NCBI GenBank assembly: GCA_019454045.1
Contig: SKCR01032770.1
Span: forward strand, 247,440-311,439
Direction: 5' to 3'
DNA from: Zanthoxylum bungeanum
Taxonomy: Eukaryota; Streptophyta; Magnoliopsida; Sapindales; Rutaceae
Length of the DNA: 64,000 nucleotides
The notes beneath the pieces are model-generated. The model saw nothing but the letters and a program-made list of their open reading frames with translations, was not told where the DNA came from and searched no databases. Each line of letters begins with the position of its first letter. Position 1 is the stretch's first letter. The position numbers and the translations under genes are program-made. Positions 24,001 to 35,571 of the stretch are shown here, piece by piece.

Positions 24001-24191
24001 TCCGTTCGAACCCAATAAAGAACGTGACACTAACGCCACACGTTCGAACCCTGAAACGAACGCAGCACCAACGCGTGTCTGATGCACAGCAGCCAAAAAC
24101 CAGTCCAATTGCACAAAGATCTTCAAGGCAGATTACAACTCAATTGAACTTGTTTTGTCACGGACACATGCCAATAAAACTGGAACTAACA
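21082..24191 (-). repeat. 5' LTR of the gag-only element, interrupted
   Basis: Homologous to 17,145-18,158 over its whole length but split at 21,437 by a 2,048-bp insertion. Near 23,517-23,578 it also has about 60 bases absent from the 3' LTR, with TTCTTCAGAATCTCTGAAG inside. Without these the two LTRs are the same length to within a few bases. Confidence 0.92.
21438..23485 (-). mobile_element. Solo-LTR-like insertion inside the 5' LTR
   Basis: Begins TGTTGGATTTC and ends CTGTCCAACA, giving short inverted ends TGTTGGA/TCCAACA. A 5-bp TSD, CTCAA, is present at both edges. It has no coding frames of note and no internal primer-binding site, as expected for a solo LTR. AT-rich blocks at 22,150-22,460 alternate AATTAATC and TCTAATTTTAATT motifs. 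Minus orientation is a weak inference from the CTGCTCACTGG-type terminal region. ORFs in 22,496-23,566 are unsupported. Confidence 0.85.
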
Positions 24192-24196
24192 GTATT

Positions 24197-26044
24197 TGTT
24201 AGAGAGTGGCTGAGAAATCATGGCTCGAAACTTAACTAATTTAGACGGTCGTTTTATCCAAAAAAAAATTTAGACGGTCGTCTAGAGCTTCATCTCAAAC
24301 ATAATGTATCATAAAAATTTATATTCATATATTTAAAATTATTATAAAAATAAAAATAATTTTATATAGAAAAAATTTATATATATATATATATATATTT
24401 CTAATTGATGATTTTTATTATTAATTTATATGTAAAAAATAATAACTTTACCTGAATTGATTAGTTAATTATTGTGAAGTTATTAAAATTATCAAATTAT
24501 TATTTTTTGTAAACATTTATAATTGAAGGTGTGAAAAGTGGAAGATTCTAAACCTTCAAAAAGTCCTAGAGTTTACTTCCTAAGGACCAATTCTCATTTA
24601 GGCCTGAAAATAGATGCTTGGTGGACCTTACTTTTCTTACTTCGAAATCAACAATAGCTTTCTACAGAATTAGTATTTTGAAACTTAAGTTAAGATCATC
24701 CTTTTCTTTTGGTTCAAATTTTAAGAGATTATTTTTTTATGTTTTTCTATCACCCCCTCCCTCTAGAGTTCTTAATTTTTTTCTCAACTTCATTTTTCCT
24801 GATATAAGATTGCTTATTGATTTGCATGTTTTCGTAATAAACAATCATGCATGTTAAGAATTTTATAATTTTTAATAATTTTGATGCATGGGTTGATACT
24901 GTCATTTCTCATTTTGTACTTCCTCGAAATACAATCGTGTGCAAAAATTTAGGTTATCTATTAGATTGTCAGTTTTAGGCTACAATAAACACATTTCCTT
25001 CGTTTTCTCACTCATCGTATCTAAACATACTATTTGTTGCTGATATATGAGGTGGAACTCGTGTGCAATTCTTTCTTACTAACAATTCTCTTCACATGCT
25101 TTTTCAACTTTAAATTTTTCATACTAACAATTCTTTCTTACATAGACTTATTGAGTAAATTAAATTTTTTAGCATGCAAGTGTTTCATATAAGAATGATA
25201 TAGAATTTCTATTTTCATATGAGCATTGCTTCACGCTCTAGGTTCATGCACATCGTATATGATTCCAAATTACACATGCACGTCATAATATAATATTTTT
25301 ACAGGTTTTTATTTTGAGAAGAACATGAAAAACTAGTGTCTTTCCCCACGGATAGTGCCAAATTATGAAGGCGCAAAAAATGATAAGATTTCATATCTTC
25401 AAAAAGTATTGGGTTTTACTCTCCAAAATCCAACTCTAATCTGGGTCGGGAAATAGATGTTTGATCGGCCTTATTTTTCTTGCTTTCGAAACCAATAATA
25501 GCTTCCTACAGGATTATTATTTCTATTTTTCTATTCTCTTTTGTTTTCTTTTGTGAACTTTTGTCCCCTTTTAAAGTTCTTAATTTATTTTTATAGTCTC
25601 ACATTTTTCATGTGAGAGAAGGTTTTCTCATTTCAATTGACATGCTGGGCTTTTTTTAGATGCATGTTGAACATTTTTCTTGTGTTAAATTGACATGTGT
25701 GATTAGGAGGAAGATAATTATTCTTTTTAATTACACTTATTGTTATATATGTTAAGCTAAGCTTGTCTGTTAAGTTAAGTGGATTACTATTAAAGTCCAC
25801 TGACTTTAGACTTTAGCACATTGCCATACTTGCTCCGGAGTGTTGATTTCGGATCAGAGTATTTCCATTCTAAATCCTTTTGATTCTCAAGTTCCGGAAT
25901 GAATTGAGAATTCAAAATTTAGCCTGAAATTAAGACCCCAAAGCTTTTTTAAAAAAAAAAAATTATCAGCGGCTAACATGATGCAAAATCGATTAATTTC
26001 AATAAACAAAAAGAGGGTTTTATTCGATTTCTCATGTATTTTGG
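24197..26044. other. Intergenic, no gene recognised
   Basis: AT-rich. It includes a short direct repeat, AATTTAGACGGTCGT, twice within 24,239-24,285, a TA tract near 24,378-24,400, and the diverged duplication listed separately. Confidence 0.6.
24527..25650. repeat. Diverged direct duplication of a ~300-bp segment
   Basis: 24,527-24,850 and 25,365-25,650 align in the same order by eye. Shared pieces are CTTCAAAAAGT, TAGATG, GGACCTTACTTTTCTTACTT against GGCCTTATTTTTCTTGCTTT, CAATAATAGCTT-type sequence, and AGTTCTTAATTT. Similarity is moderate. No TSD or terminal motif was found. Confidence 0.6.
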
Positions 26045-26472
26045 TACAAGTGTTCACGGATCGGGTTCGGGTCGAATTTATTAAACCGAGCAAGTCGGGT
26101 CAAGAGGATAAGCAAACCCGAAATTTGTATTATTAAACCCGAGCAGGTCGGGTCGCTAAAAGTTTTTCATTATGTATTAATTATTTTGAGATATAAATAC
26201 TAATTATTTTATATCCCGTAAATATATCATATATATAAAAATTCAAGAAAATAAAAGTAGTAAACAATTGAAATAGTAGTAAAAATTTTAAAAAAAAAAA
26301 ATTAGAAAATAGTAAAATATTTATTGGAAGAATTACGGGTCAGATTTGAAAATCAAACCCGTGACCCGACCTGATATTTACGGGTAGATCGGATTAACTA
26401 GAACATGAGTTAATTTTTTCCAAACCAAAACGGGTCGGATCAGCAATTGATCTGAAAATTTAAACACCCATA
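26045..26472. mobile_element. Degenerate hAT-like MITE rich in CGGGTC motifs
   Basis: Ends TACAAGTGTTCA and, inverted, TATGGGTGTTTA resemble the TAGGGGTGTTCA pattern of the other hAT-like MITEs here. Near both ends are repeats of GGGTCGG, GGATCGGG and their complements. The flanking 8 bases (TATTTTGG and TATTTGTT) match only in part, so the TSD is eroded. About 430 bases, no coding sequence. Confidence 0.6.
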
Positions 26473-26562
26473 TATTTGTTTTTTTGGTAGGATATATTTT
26501 TCTTTTTTGTTGTTTACTAAGTTGCTTTACATAGACTCACATCTCTCTCATCCTTTATCATT

Positions 26563-26615
<53 letters not shown>
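26563..26615. repeat. (ATC)n microsatellite
   Basis: About 17 perfect ATC units. Confidence 0.97.
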
Positions 26616-26619
26616 TTTT

Positions 26620-28008
26620 ATTTTCTTCTTTATTGACCTAATTTAAAACATGGTGTGCTACAAGCTTGTCCCGAGTCTTAAACTCTCCCTTCATTATGTT
26701 CTCATTACAAACATATCTCACTCTCCTAATAATAGTACTAATTGATGATTTTTCTTTTTTCATTTAATGAGTTGTTTTGTATTCACATTCGGTATTCACT
26801 TGAATTTTGTAAAGAAATTTTTTATAAATTATGATCAATAACTTTTGGATAATAGTTCATTTTATTAAAATAAACATGATAGAAGATTATGAAAATTTTA
26901 ACACAATTAAACTCAACGTATAGGTGATTCAATCCTTAGTCAACTTAGGAAGTCGCTTAATACCTCAACCAAATATTAATAAATTATTACATATTTAGTA
27001 AAAATTTACCTTGATCTTTTTTATTTTCCAAATAAATAATATGATTATTTTCTTTTTTTAAAAATATCTCTAATTTGACAATGTCTCGCTAAATTTTTTC
27101 ACCTAATGTCTCAAAAAAAAAACTTGAACCGCTCATAACCAAATCCAAATTCATAGTTAAAACAATGACATTAGTTAGATATTAGATATGTGAACGGGTG
27201 TTAAATTAATTGATTCAACAATTGACTATATATACATATATAAAATTTAAAGGGACAAATATAGAATATGAATTATGTTGACGTGATACAATGTTGAATT
27301 TGAGAAGTATACACTGATTTATACAACAAATAAAATACACATGTTTCATTCATGACAAAATCTAATAGAAGGCTAATGATAGTATTAAAAGTGTGTTAAT
27401 TAAGTTATTTATTATTTGTTAATTTTGTATCATAATTAAATTGATCAGAATATATATAATCTTCCAATATGTAACACAGCCAATATTATACTAATATCCC
27501 AAAATTGGAAGGTATAAGCCGACGTGCTGCATGCAAGCCAATTCCGAAAATAAATGGAAATTATTATCATCTTGTGTTTTTCATTGCTAATTTTCTTCGA
27601 GACATCTTGTCATTCTTCTGGTGGCTGTTCTTTTAAGATATATTTTATTTTTCGGAATTTATTATTTTTACAATCTTGAAAGTTTTAAATAAGTTTAATT
27701 TTATACCCAATATTTCAATTGGTGAATTCATTTACACTTTTTAGTTGTAAATTAGTTCTAAAATTGAAATTAAAATGTGTAAATTAATACACGGACAAAA
27801 TTTTGGGAGCAAATTTAAACTTATTAAAAGTTTTCACATTTTTTTAAATATAAACCTTCAGGTGAAAAAATGATAATATCCCTTTATTTTATTTTATTTT
27901 TTTCTCTTGAGTTGGTTTCCTACGTCTATTTATCGATTTCTTGACATTTTCCATAGAAATGATTTTTTTTTTTTTATTCAATGCATAAAAAAGTGTGCGT
28001 TGACGTTG
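26620..28008. other. Intergenic, no gene recognised
   Basis: AT-rich, no supported ORF. A ~100-bp piece at 26,622-26,715 resembles 31,711-31,805 (shared TTTATTGACCTAATT, AAGCTTGTCCC and TTCTCATTA in order). Confidence 0.6.
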
Positions 28009-28219
28009 CGGTAAAAGTTGCTCAATTATCACCTAATATTAGAGGTGTGCATTAATCGGTTTTAACCGATTAACCAAATCGTTCCAAACCATTTTTTTTA
28101 CAGTTCAGTTAATTTGGTTTAATCGGTTATTGCGGTTAAAATTTTTAACTTTTTCGCTTATCCGGTTCGGTTACGGTTATGAGATTCGTATAACCGAACC
28201 GACCGATTAACCAAAATTA

Positions 28220-28254
<35 letters not shown>

Positions 28255-29040
28255 CGCGTGCGAATCATTTAATTTTTTAGAGTTAAGATAGTTTGCATGT
28301 AAACTATCAATTGGTTGTAGTTATATTGATTTGATAACACTACCCGAAAATAAAATTGATAAAATTCAAATGACAAGCTGCATTAACAGCTTGATTTTGA
28401 CTCTTTTTAATTTCTCTCAAGAATTTAAAGGTAAAAATGCATAAAATTTCAAAAGTGTAGATTTTACATCGTGGTGGGTTTGTGACCCTTAAAATTTCTA
28501 ACATGGCAGGTTTGGAAGGAAATCTGAGGCCGTGACAATTATCGAGGGTTTAAAAAATATTTCTCTCGCATGTAATTAAATATAGATATATGTAATCAAA
28601 TGTTAGTTAGAATCAGTATTTTTAGAATCGGATATGTGATCGAATTAGTGATCCAAAAAATTTAATGCGTCAGTGATTCGACTGGTTGAAACGTTCCTAA
28701 AAATCGGTAGAACCGACCTACATCATATATAATTTTACAAATTAAAAATTATAAAAAATATTAAATTTTAATGTATTAGATTGGTTAATAACCGAATTAA
28801 CCATAACCGACCGAAATATAACGGTTAATTGGTTAATGGTTATGTGTCATAAATTGGTTAAATCGGTCACACTTTTATTTAACCGAAAATTTCGGTTACG
28901 GGTAAAAAATCAAGAATTAACCGACCGAACCGACCGATACACACCCCTATCTAATATCAAAGGTTCGAATCTTGAAAATAATCACTCTATTTAAAATAAG
29001 ACTATGTATATTTATCGTTTCCGTACTTCCTTTAACAATA
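28009..29040 (+). repeat. Degenerate Au-like SINE, split by a MITE
   Basis: GCGGTAAAAGTTGCTC at 28,009 and, after the MITE, AAAGGTTCGAATCTTGAAAA at 28,960 together read as a tRNA-derived SINE head. GGTTCGAATCTT matches the RNA polymerase III B box. The following AATAAGACTATGTATAT parallels the conserved GGTAAGRCTGCGTACA of Au-type SINEs. The two halves join exactly when the 28,040-28,949 element and one TSD copy are removed. Confidence 0.65.
28040..28949. mobile_element. hAT-like MITE rich in AACCG motifs
   Basis: Ends TAGAGGTGTGCATTAATCGG and, inverted, TAGGGGTGTGTATCGG. The TSD is 8 bp with one mismatch, CCTAATAT and TCTAATAT. The first and last ~200 bases are filled with AACCGA, GGTTAA and CGGTTA motifs in both orientations; the middle is AT-rich. 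910 bases, no coding sequence. Confidence 0.85.
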
Positions 29041-29847
29041 AACTTTGTATATTAGGCTGCCTTTTTTATTTTTCATTCAGTGCTTGTTTAATCATGAATA
29101 ATTGGCATAATTATTTAGCAAGAGAATCCGGGAGGAATTAAGAAAGGTGCCTTGTGAGTTGTATGCTAGAACTAATAATATAAATGAAATTATTTTGTAA
29201 TAAACGGGTAATTTTGGGACAAATAGTGCTATTATCAAATTTTTATTTCATTTTATAAGATTTACTATTTATAAATTTGCATCTTTTACAATAAAAAAAA
29301 ATATCCAATTTAGTGAACGCTGTAAAAGGTAGGAAAATTTATTACCAACTCAACAAATAAATACTCATATATAACCAAATATAATAATCGATTAATAATC
29401 TTTGGTTTAACTTGAATTGTTTTTTTTTTTTGGGTTTTATTATGTTTTAATAATTGTATAATAATGATAATGAATTCATTTATCTTGTAATAACAATATT
29501 GTAAAATCCTAATAACTAAATTAGTTGACTATTTTTTAATTAAATTTTGAGGATTTAGATTCAAATTATGGGGATATAGTTATTTTAGTATTGCCAAATA
29601 AATTTTCCATAAAAAAGAAAATTGATACGAAAAAGAGAATACAAAGAATAAAATTGACATTAATCCAACATGCAAATGAATTTCCACGGCCAAACAATTA
29701 AAAAAATGGTAAAGAGCTTCTTTTAGCCATTTCAAAAGTCATTTAATTAGAATTTAATCGCGATGGTTTCAAAAGGGAAAGAGAAAGAACTTGTCAATCA
29801 TTTTTTTACTTTCCTAATGATCTGAGCTTCCTACATAATGTTCATAT
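29041..29847. other. Intergenic, no gene recognised
   Basis: AT-rich with homopolymer runs. I see no coding frame or element boundary. Confidence 0.6.
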
Positions 29848-30333
29848 TAGGGGTGTCAAAACGAATCAACGAATCGAATTCGTATCGAATCCTAAACGAA
29901 TCGAATCCAAATGTGATGGATTCGTATTCGATTCGTTTATTAAACGAATCCTAATATCAGGATTCGTATTCGATTCGTTTATTAAACGAATCGAATACGA
30001 ATATTCGTTTATTCGTTTAGTCAATAATATTATTTAATAAAATAATCTACCACACTTGATTTACATTAATTGTTCATAAATATATACATATGAAATATGT
30101 AATTAATATATTTACTAAAAAAACCTCACAAAATATTGAAAATATTACTTTTTATATGATAATTAGCTATAATTTCTCGAATTTTAATTTAAAATTAACA
30201 AGAACTAGTAAATAAAAATAATAAAACGAATCCTAAATGAATCAATTAGCTTAAATTCGTCCAAACCCGTATTCGCTTTAAAGCGAATCGAATCGAACGA
30301 ATAAACGAATCCTGACCCAAATTGACACCCCTA
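29848..30333. mobile_element. hAT-like MITE rich in AACGAATC motifs
   Basis: Perfect 12-bp terminal inverted repeat TAGGGGTGTCAA and a perfect 8-bp TSD, GTTCATAT (29,840-29,847 and 30,334-30,341). Both ends consist of CGAATC, AACGAATC and ATTCGTTT repeats in both orientations, which would fold into hairpins. The core is AT-rich. 486 bases, no coding sequence. The 8-bp TSD and TAG start place it in the hAT superfamily. Confidence 0.92.
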
Positions 30334-30783
30334 GTTCATATTAGATTATGATGTATGATCAAATATTAGATTGTACTCATTATTAAATTTTATCCTATGT
30401 TTTTAATTTTATCAAAGAACTCCATGTCTCCGACTTAATTGACCTGATATGTGACTCTTCTTTATTTTTTTTAAATTTCGGATTAAAGTTCTACCTTCAT
30501 CTGACCTATGAAATAAACGCCCCAAATTATTACATCGATGTATTTTGAAGAATCATTTACAAGAAAACTATACTTTTTATTTTGTTAATTGAATTTAGTA
30601 ACAATAAAGTAAAATGGAAAATGGAGATTCAAATGAGACAGTACACTATATGCATGTAACATGTTTGGCGTTACATGTGTATATATATATACACGTGCCT
30701 ATGCACTTCTTGTTACAGTGAAATTAGTAAGTATACAAAAATAAACTTCTAATTAAGAACTAACAAAGAATGTAAAGTTGCCG

Positions 30784-30993
30784 TCAATGACCGCGACCGC
30801 GGTGGCTTGGCCCGGAATATGCCATGTTTCTGAAAACCTTTGTTAAATTAATGGAATCAGATTGATGATCATGCAGCAGCCGTGAGCCATCAACATGCAA
30901 AGAGTAAGAAAGCAAAAGGAAGAAGATGAAGATGGAAATTGCTTTGATAGCCCTTATAAGAGAAGAAGAAGAAGAAGAAGAAAGGGACCTCAT
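30784..30993 (-). CDS. PIPL: PAMP-induced secreted peptide (PIP/PIPL) precursor
   Basis: An intact single-exon 69-residue precursor. Residues 1-12 are Ser-rich, encoded by a TTC/TCT run. Residues 13-36 form a basic then hydrophobic signal peptide (SIFIFFLLLSYSL core), likely cut near VDG/SR. A variable middle (37-56) follows. The very C-terminus, residues 60-69, is SGPSHRGRGH, which fits the SGPSxxGxGH core of the PIP/PIP-LIKE family. Such precursors are secreted and trimmed to a short hydroxyproline-type peptide. In Arabidopsis PIP1 and PIP2 are sensed by the receptor kinase RLK7 and amplify immunity or stress responses. Length, one exon and the motif at the extreme C-terminus all fit the family. 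IDA peptides share part of the motif but lack this ending. A TATA-like tract lies 75-95 bases upstream of the ATG. Confidence 0.9.
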   Translation of the reverse strand: MRSLSSSSSSSLIRAIKAISIFIFFLLLSYSLHVDGSRLLHDHQSDSINLTKVFRNMAYSGPSHRGRGH

Positions 30994-31067
30994 TTTATTA
31001 GCCTCGAATATTAATTCTTGTTTCTGTCTTGGACTGAAATATTATGAAGCAAATTCATCTCTATATC

Positions 31068-31085
31068 TATATATATATATATATA
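31068..31085 (-). promoter_or_regulatory. TATA-like tract upstream of the PIPL gene
   Basis: A TA-rich run about 75-90 bases upstream of the PIPL start codon on the minus strand. It is the only good TATA candidate close to the gene. It may simply be a microsatellite. Confidence 0.4.
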
Positions 31086-31109
31086 ATGAGATACGAAGAT
31101 ATTATTAAT

Positions 31110-31930
31110 TTATTAGTAATTAAATAAGCGTATGTTCTTTGACTAATATTAATATGGGAGAGGAAAAACTTTTATCATTTATGTGTGAGGTAGTTGAAAC
31201 ATGAAGCGTTGAAAATGTCACCATGAAAATGAACATCAAATAAAAAAATAACAAGTGCAAGTGAAAACGTGAAGGCGAGTTTGACTTAAGATCTTTCATA
31301 GACCCTACTTTGAGTATGAAAAAAAAAACTCTTAAGAAAATAATACTACCATATTTCAAGTTAGATCGTAGAAGATGAAAAAATAAGTATCCTCACAATG
31401 TAGCACTAGATTCGATTATAAGAGGAGGTAAAAAGTTAAAAATTTATTCGAGTTTGTCCACCTTCTTACCTTTTAAAAATAAAAAAGATGAGGGTTGAGA
31501 CGAAATAAATTGCCATAGGCATAAGATATAAACATATTTATATTTATATTTTACTTTGTTTAATGAGATAATAACTTCGGATATAGTAGTACAATAATAT
31601 TAAAGAATTCATGAAGCGAACCCTAAAAAATAAGAAAAGAATTTTGTTTGATTTGTTTAGTATTATCTTTAACTTGTTTAAACTCTCTTTTATTGTTGTT
31701 ATGATACCGTTTTATTGACCTAATTCGAAACAAAACTGAAGCTTGTCCCTTTTACACGACCCAGCCAACTCCTTAACTTTTGCATTCTGTTCTCATTATA
31801 AGACCCTGAATTCGTCAAACAATTAATTCTCTCTCTTGCTAAAATATTTGAAGCATTCATTTTCTCCTTCATTCAACATTTGCTCAGTCCTTGTTGACGG
31901 TTACCACCCTTGTGTAGGGCAGGTGTGATG
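31110..31930. other. Intergenic upstream of PIPL
   Basis: A minus-strand ORF at 31,120-31,359 has a hydrophobic stretch but no peptide-family motif, and is not called as a gene. It contains the second copy (31,711-31,805) of the short segment also found at 26,622. Confidence 0.5.
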
Positions 31931-31935
31931 TGAAC

Positions 31936-33199
31936 TGTAACACCCCAATTTATTTTTACCCATAATTTAATTTATTAAATTCGATGTATTGGAAAAAAAA
32001 GAAAAGAGAGAAGAGAGAGATTTGGCCCCAATTCGTCCAATCCGGAACCGATCCCAACCGGGTCTTTTAAGGAAAACATAGAACTCGATGAGAGGGTTAT
32101 TTTGGTGGCGGTTTCAGCTCGGGAAACTCTCTATTTTCGTAGAATTCTCGGTGATCATGATACCGTAAGCGGGGACGGTCTTGTTGCATAGTTTCTTTTC
32201 CTGTAGTTAGCTCGCCAAGTGCGTGGATAAGCTTGTAACATTGATGTTTTCAAAAGTATATATTATGTATGTTTTCTTAAATGAATTTTTAAGGTAATAC
32301 ATTAAATGATTTTGTTTTTAGAAATTTTATATTTTGCTATGAAAGTATGGATCGAATATTGATTGTGTTGAAATTATGATTTGCGATATATGAGAAACTT
32401 GCATGATTTGAGATATATGAGCATGTGTTTTAGAAATGATTTTTATGCTAGGATGCACCCCGTGTACTTATATGTGCCAATTTATTTGCCGTGAGACGAG
32501 GTCTCATGTTGCCAGTTTTTGCTCTGGATGCCAGTTATTGCCATGGGGATGCCCCATGTTGCCAGCTTTACCGTATTGTCACGAGAGTGTGCATATAGAT
32601 GAATAAACAGTTTTATTATTACAGAGTATTCTTGAGCAGTATAAGTTTTATGAGAAATGAGATTTATGATTTCAAGTAAATGTTTGATATATCGATTTAC
32701 AGCTTTATGTGTTTATTTATATTATGAAAGACTTATTCGATCCACCTTGTTACTTGTTTATCCACGGCACTAAGCTGTGATCCATTGCACTAAGCGTGAG
32801 CTTACCCCCTTCCTTTAACATTTCAGGTTTAGCAGATTAGTCGATCACTCTTTTTCGTCTGCTGTTTCATCATCATTTCCTGCCAGTAGAGAAAGGTAGT
32901 GCCAACAGTAGAGTGTTCTTATTATGATTTGAGACTATAATTCTAGATATGTCATTCTTGAGAGAATTTCATCATTTTATTTTTGGCACGAAGCCTATTT
33001 TGATACTTGTAGTACTTATTTTTTTTTTTAGCATGGATATTTCATTTGAGTTGGATCATGGAGAACCTGTTTTTATGATAATATTTCCAGTTTAGATTTT
33101 TCCTTTGTATTTGGAGGATTAGTTCATATTACAGAGGAAACTCCGTCTGTTTCAAGTCTTCGTCTCACCCTTACCCTACCTAAGGGGACGGGTGTGACA
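31936..33199 (+). repeat. 5' LTR of the deleted chromovirus-type element
   Basis: 1,264 bases. It lacks about 242 bases present in the 3' LTR (about 33,580-33,830). The deletion edges lie in GAAAAAAAGAAAAGAGAGAA-type purine repeats, which suggests slippage or end joining between short repeats. Confidence 0.95.
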
Positions 33200-33521
33200 T
33201 TTAATGGTATCAGAGCGCTAGGTTCATAGATTCTGTAGACATTTCATTTACTCGATCAGTTATTCTATGTCTTTTAGCGGTTGTTATCTTTCTTGTGTTT
33301 TTAGATGCCTCCGCGTTCTAGAGTTTGAGGTTCAGGTCGAGTCTATACTCGTAGGATAGTAGGTGTTGGCCAACCTTCTAGGGAACCTCCAGTTGATAAG
33401 AAGATTAATTCTTATGTCGAGGAACCCTTTTGAAGGGAACCTTATTCCTCTTTAGTAGAATATTCGCCACCCTCATGTATGTGAATTTCGATGACAAAAT
33501 TTATTTTAAGATGGAGAGAGT
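33200..33521 (+). pseudogene. Residual interior: gag start joined to pol end
   Basis: After the primer-binding site, ATG at 33,305 begins MPPRSRV and hits a stop at 33,326; MPPR is a common start of chromovirus Gag. The last part, VNFDDKIYFK near 33,480, resembles the tail of chromovirus polyproteins just before the polypurine tract. So the middle of the polyprotein was lost in one large deletion. No function remains. Confidence 0.75.
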
Positions 33522-35027
33522 TGTAACACCCCAATTTATTTTTACCCATAATTTAATTTATTAAATTCGATGTATTGGAAATTTAGGGACTAAATTGTTA
33601 AGTTTGTTAAAGTTGGAATTAAATTGATAAAAGGGACAAGTTTAGGGAGATAATTGATAATTGTCTTGTAATATAAAAAGAAAAAAAAAAAGGGAAAACC
33701 TAATTGCTTTTCACAAACACACACATCTTACAGCCAACGAGAGAGAGCATGAAACATGGAAAAAAGAAAAAGAATAAGAAGAAAGATACAGGCGTGAGAG
33801 AGAGAGAAAAGAGATAAAAAGAAAAAAAGAAAAGAGAGAAGAGAGAGATTTGGCCCCAATTCGTCCAATCCAGAACCGATCCCAACTGGGTCTTTTAAGG
33901 AAAATATAGAACTCGATGAGAGGGTTATTTTGGTGGCGGTTTCATCTCGGGAAACTCCCTATTTTCGTAGAAATCTCGGTGATCGTGATACCGTAAGCGG
34001 GGACGGTCTTGTTGCATAGTTTCTTTTCCTGTAGTTAGCTCGCCAAGTGCGTGGATAAGCTTGTAACATTGATGTTTTCAAAAGTATATATTATGTATGT
34101 TTTCTTAAATGAATTTTTAAGGTAATACATTAAATGATTTTGTTTTTAGAAATTTTATATTTTGCTATGAAAGTATGGATCGAATATTGATTGTGTTGAA
34201 ATTATAATTTGCGGTATATGAGAAACTTGCATGATTTGAGATATATAAGCATGTGTTTTAGAAATGATTTTTATGCTAGGATGCACCCCGTGTACTTATA
34301 TGTGCCAATTTATTTGCCGTGAGACGAGGTCTCATGTTGGCAGTTTTTGCTCCGGATGCCAGTTATTGCCATGGGGATGCCCCAGGTTGCCAGCTTTACC
34401 GTATTGTCACGAGAGTGTGCATATAGATGAATAAACAGTTTTATTATTACAGAGTATTCTTGAGCAGTATAAGTTTTATGAGAAATGAGATTTATGATTT
34501 CAAGTAAATGTTTGATATATCGATTTACAGCTTTATGTATTTATTTATATTATGAAAGACTTATTCTATCCACCTTGTTACTTGTTTATCCACGGCACTA
34601 AGTTGTGATCCATTGCACTAAGCGTGAGCTTACCCCATTCCTTTAATATTTCAGGTTTAGCAATTAGTCGATCACTCTTTTTCGTCTGCTGTTTCATCAT
34701 CATTTCCTGCCAGTAGAGAAAGGTAGTGCCAACAGTAGAGTGTTCTTATTATGATTTGAAACTATAATTCTATATATGTCATTCTTGAGAGAATTTCATC
34801 ATTTTATTTTTGGCACGAAGCCTATTTTGATACTTGTAGTACTTATATTTTTTTTTTAGCATGGATATTTCATTTGAGTTGGATCATGGAGAACCTGTTT
34901 TTATGATAATATTTCCAGTTTAGATTTTTCCTTTGTATTTGGAGGATTAGTTCATATTACAGAGGAAACTCCGTCCGTTTCAAGACTTCGTCTCACCCTT
35001 ACCCTACCTAAGGGGACGGGTGTGACA
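33522..35027 (+). repeat. 3' LTR of the deleted chromovirus-type element
   Basis: 1,506 bases, the longer version of the LTR, with a GA-rich stretch at 33,680-33,850 that encodes only a low-complexity antisense ORF. Confidence 0.95.
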
Positions 35028-35032
35028 TGAAC

Positions 35033-35571
35033 AGTCCTTACAGGCATTAAGTTTGATTCGACAACTAAACTGATCGGACACATATGATATCATGCACAGC
35101 CATGCTAATCTGAATGAATAAGCATACTAACATTTCACTGCGATCATCTACTTGTCCGGACATGTCTTTCGGACAGATTAACATTTTTTTTCATTCAAGG
35201 ATGGTAAAATTATGATATTAGACAATATTATATTATGAAATTTTGGAAAATTTATAAAAATATTTAAAATTTTCGAATTATACTAATAACGACATATTCA
35301 ACCTTGTTAATTTAATAACCAAATATCTCATTTTCAGGATTAAAATACCCCTAACAACTCTAACTCTTTCAATCCAACAATTCACTACACAATCTCCATT
35401 TTTCCTCCTATCATCTCTCTCGCATTCATTATGAGTTACTACATAGAAATAATGGTTGAAGTCTAATGAAAATGATTAATTTTTGAACTTGAAGAAGAAA
35501 TCTTAAAAAACAAAATTCCACCTAGTCAGAAGGTACAAGGAAGTAAGTGAACCATGCCTTCAAGAATATGT
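35033..35571. other. Intergenic, no gene recognised
   Basis: AT-rich single-copy-looking sequence. No supported ORF. Confidence 0.6.

Larger units (their letters stand above)
17145..24191 (-). mobile_element. Gag-only LTR retrotransposon (TR-GAG-like), minus strand
   Basis: On the minus strand the LTRs start TGTTAGTTCC and end GAATTTTCA. A perfect 5-bp TSD, GTATT, flanks the whole unit (17,140-17,144 and 24,192-24,196). It has a tRNA-Met-type primer-binding site next to the 5' LTR, a polypurine tract next to the 3' LTR, and one intact gag ORF. I found no protease, integrase, reverse transcriptase or RNase H, so mobility would have needed proteins from a relative. The 5' LTR was later invaded by a 2,048-bp element. 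Confidence 0.93.
31936..35027 (+). mobile_element. Internally deleted Ty3/Gypsy chromovirus-type element
   Basis: LTRs start TGTAACACCCC and end GGGTGTGACA. A perfect 5-bp TSD, TGAAC, sits at 31,931-31,935 and 35,028-35,032. A primer-binding site, TGGTATCAGAGC, follows the 5' LTR and a purine tract, AAGATGGAGAGAG, precedes the 3' LTR. Only 322 bases of interior remain, so this copy cannot move alone. The LTRs differ at roughly two dozen positions by eye over 1.26 kb plus one deletion, so the insertion is fairly young. Confidence 0.95.

Noticed and set aside
31120..31359. 79-codon minus-strand ORF near PIPL with a hydrophobic segment
   Set aside because: No SGPS or other peptide motif, Phe/Leu-rich as expected from AT-rich DNA, no promoter signal.
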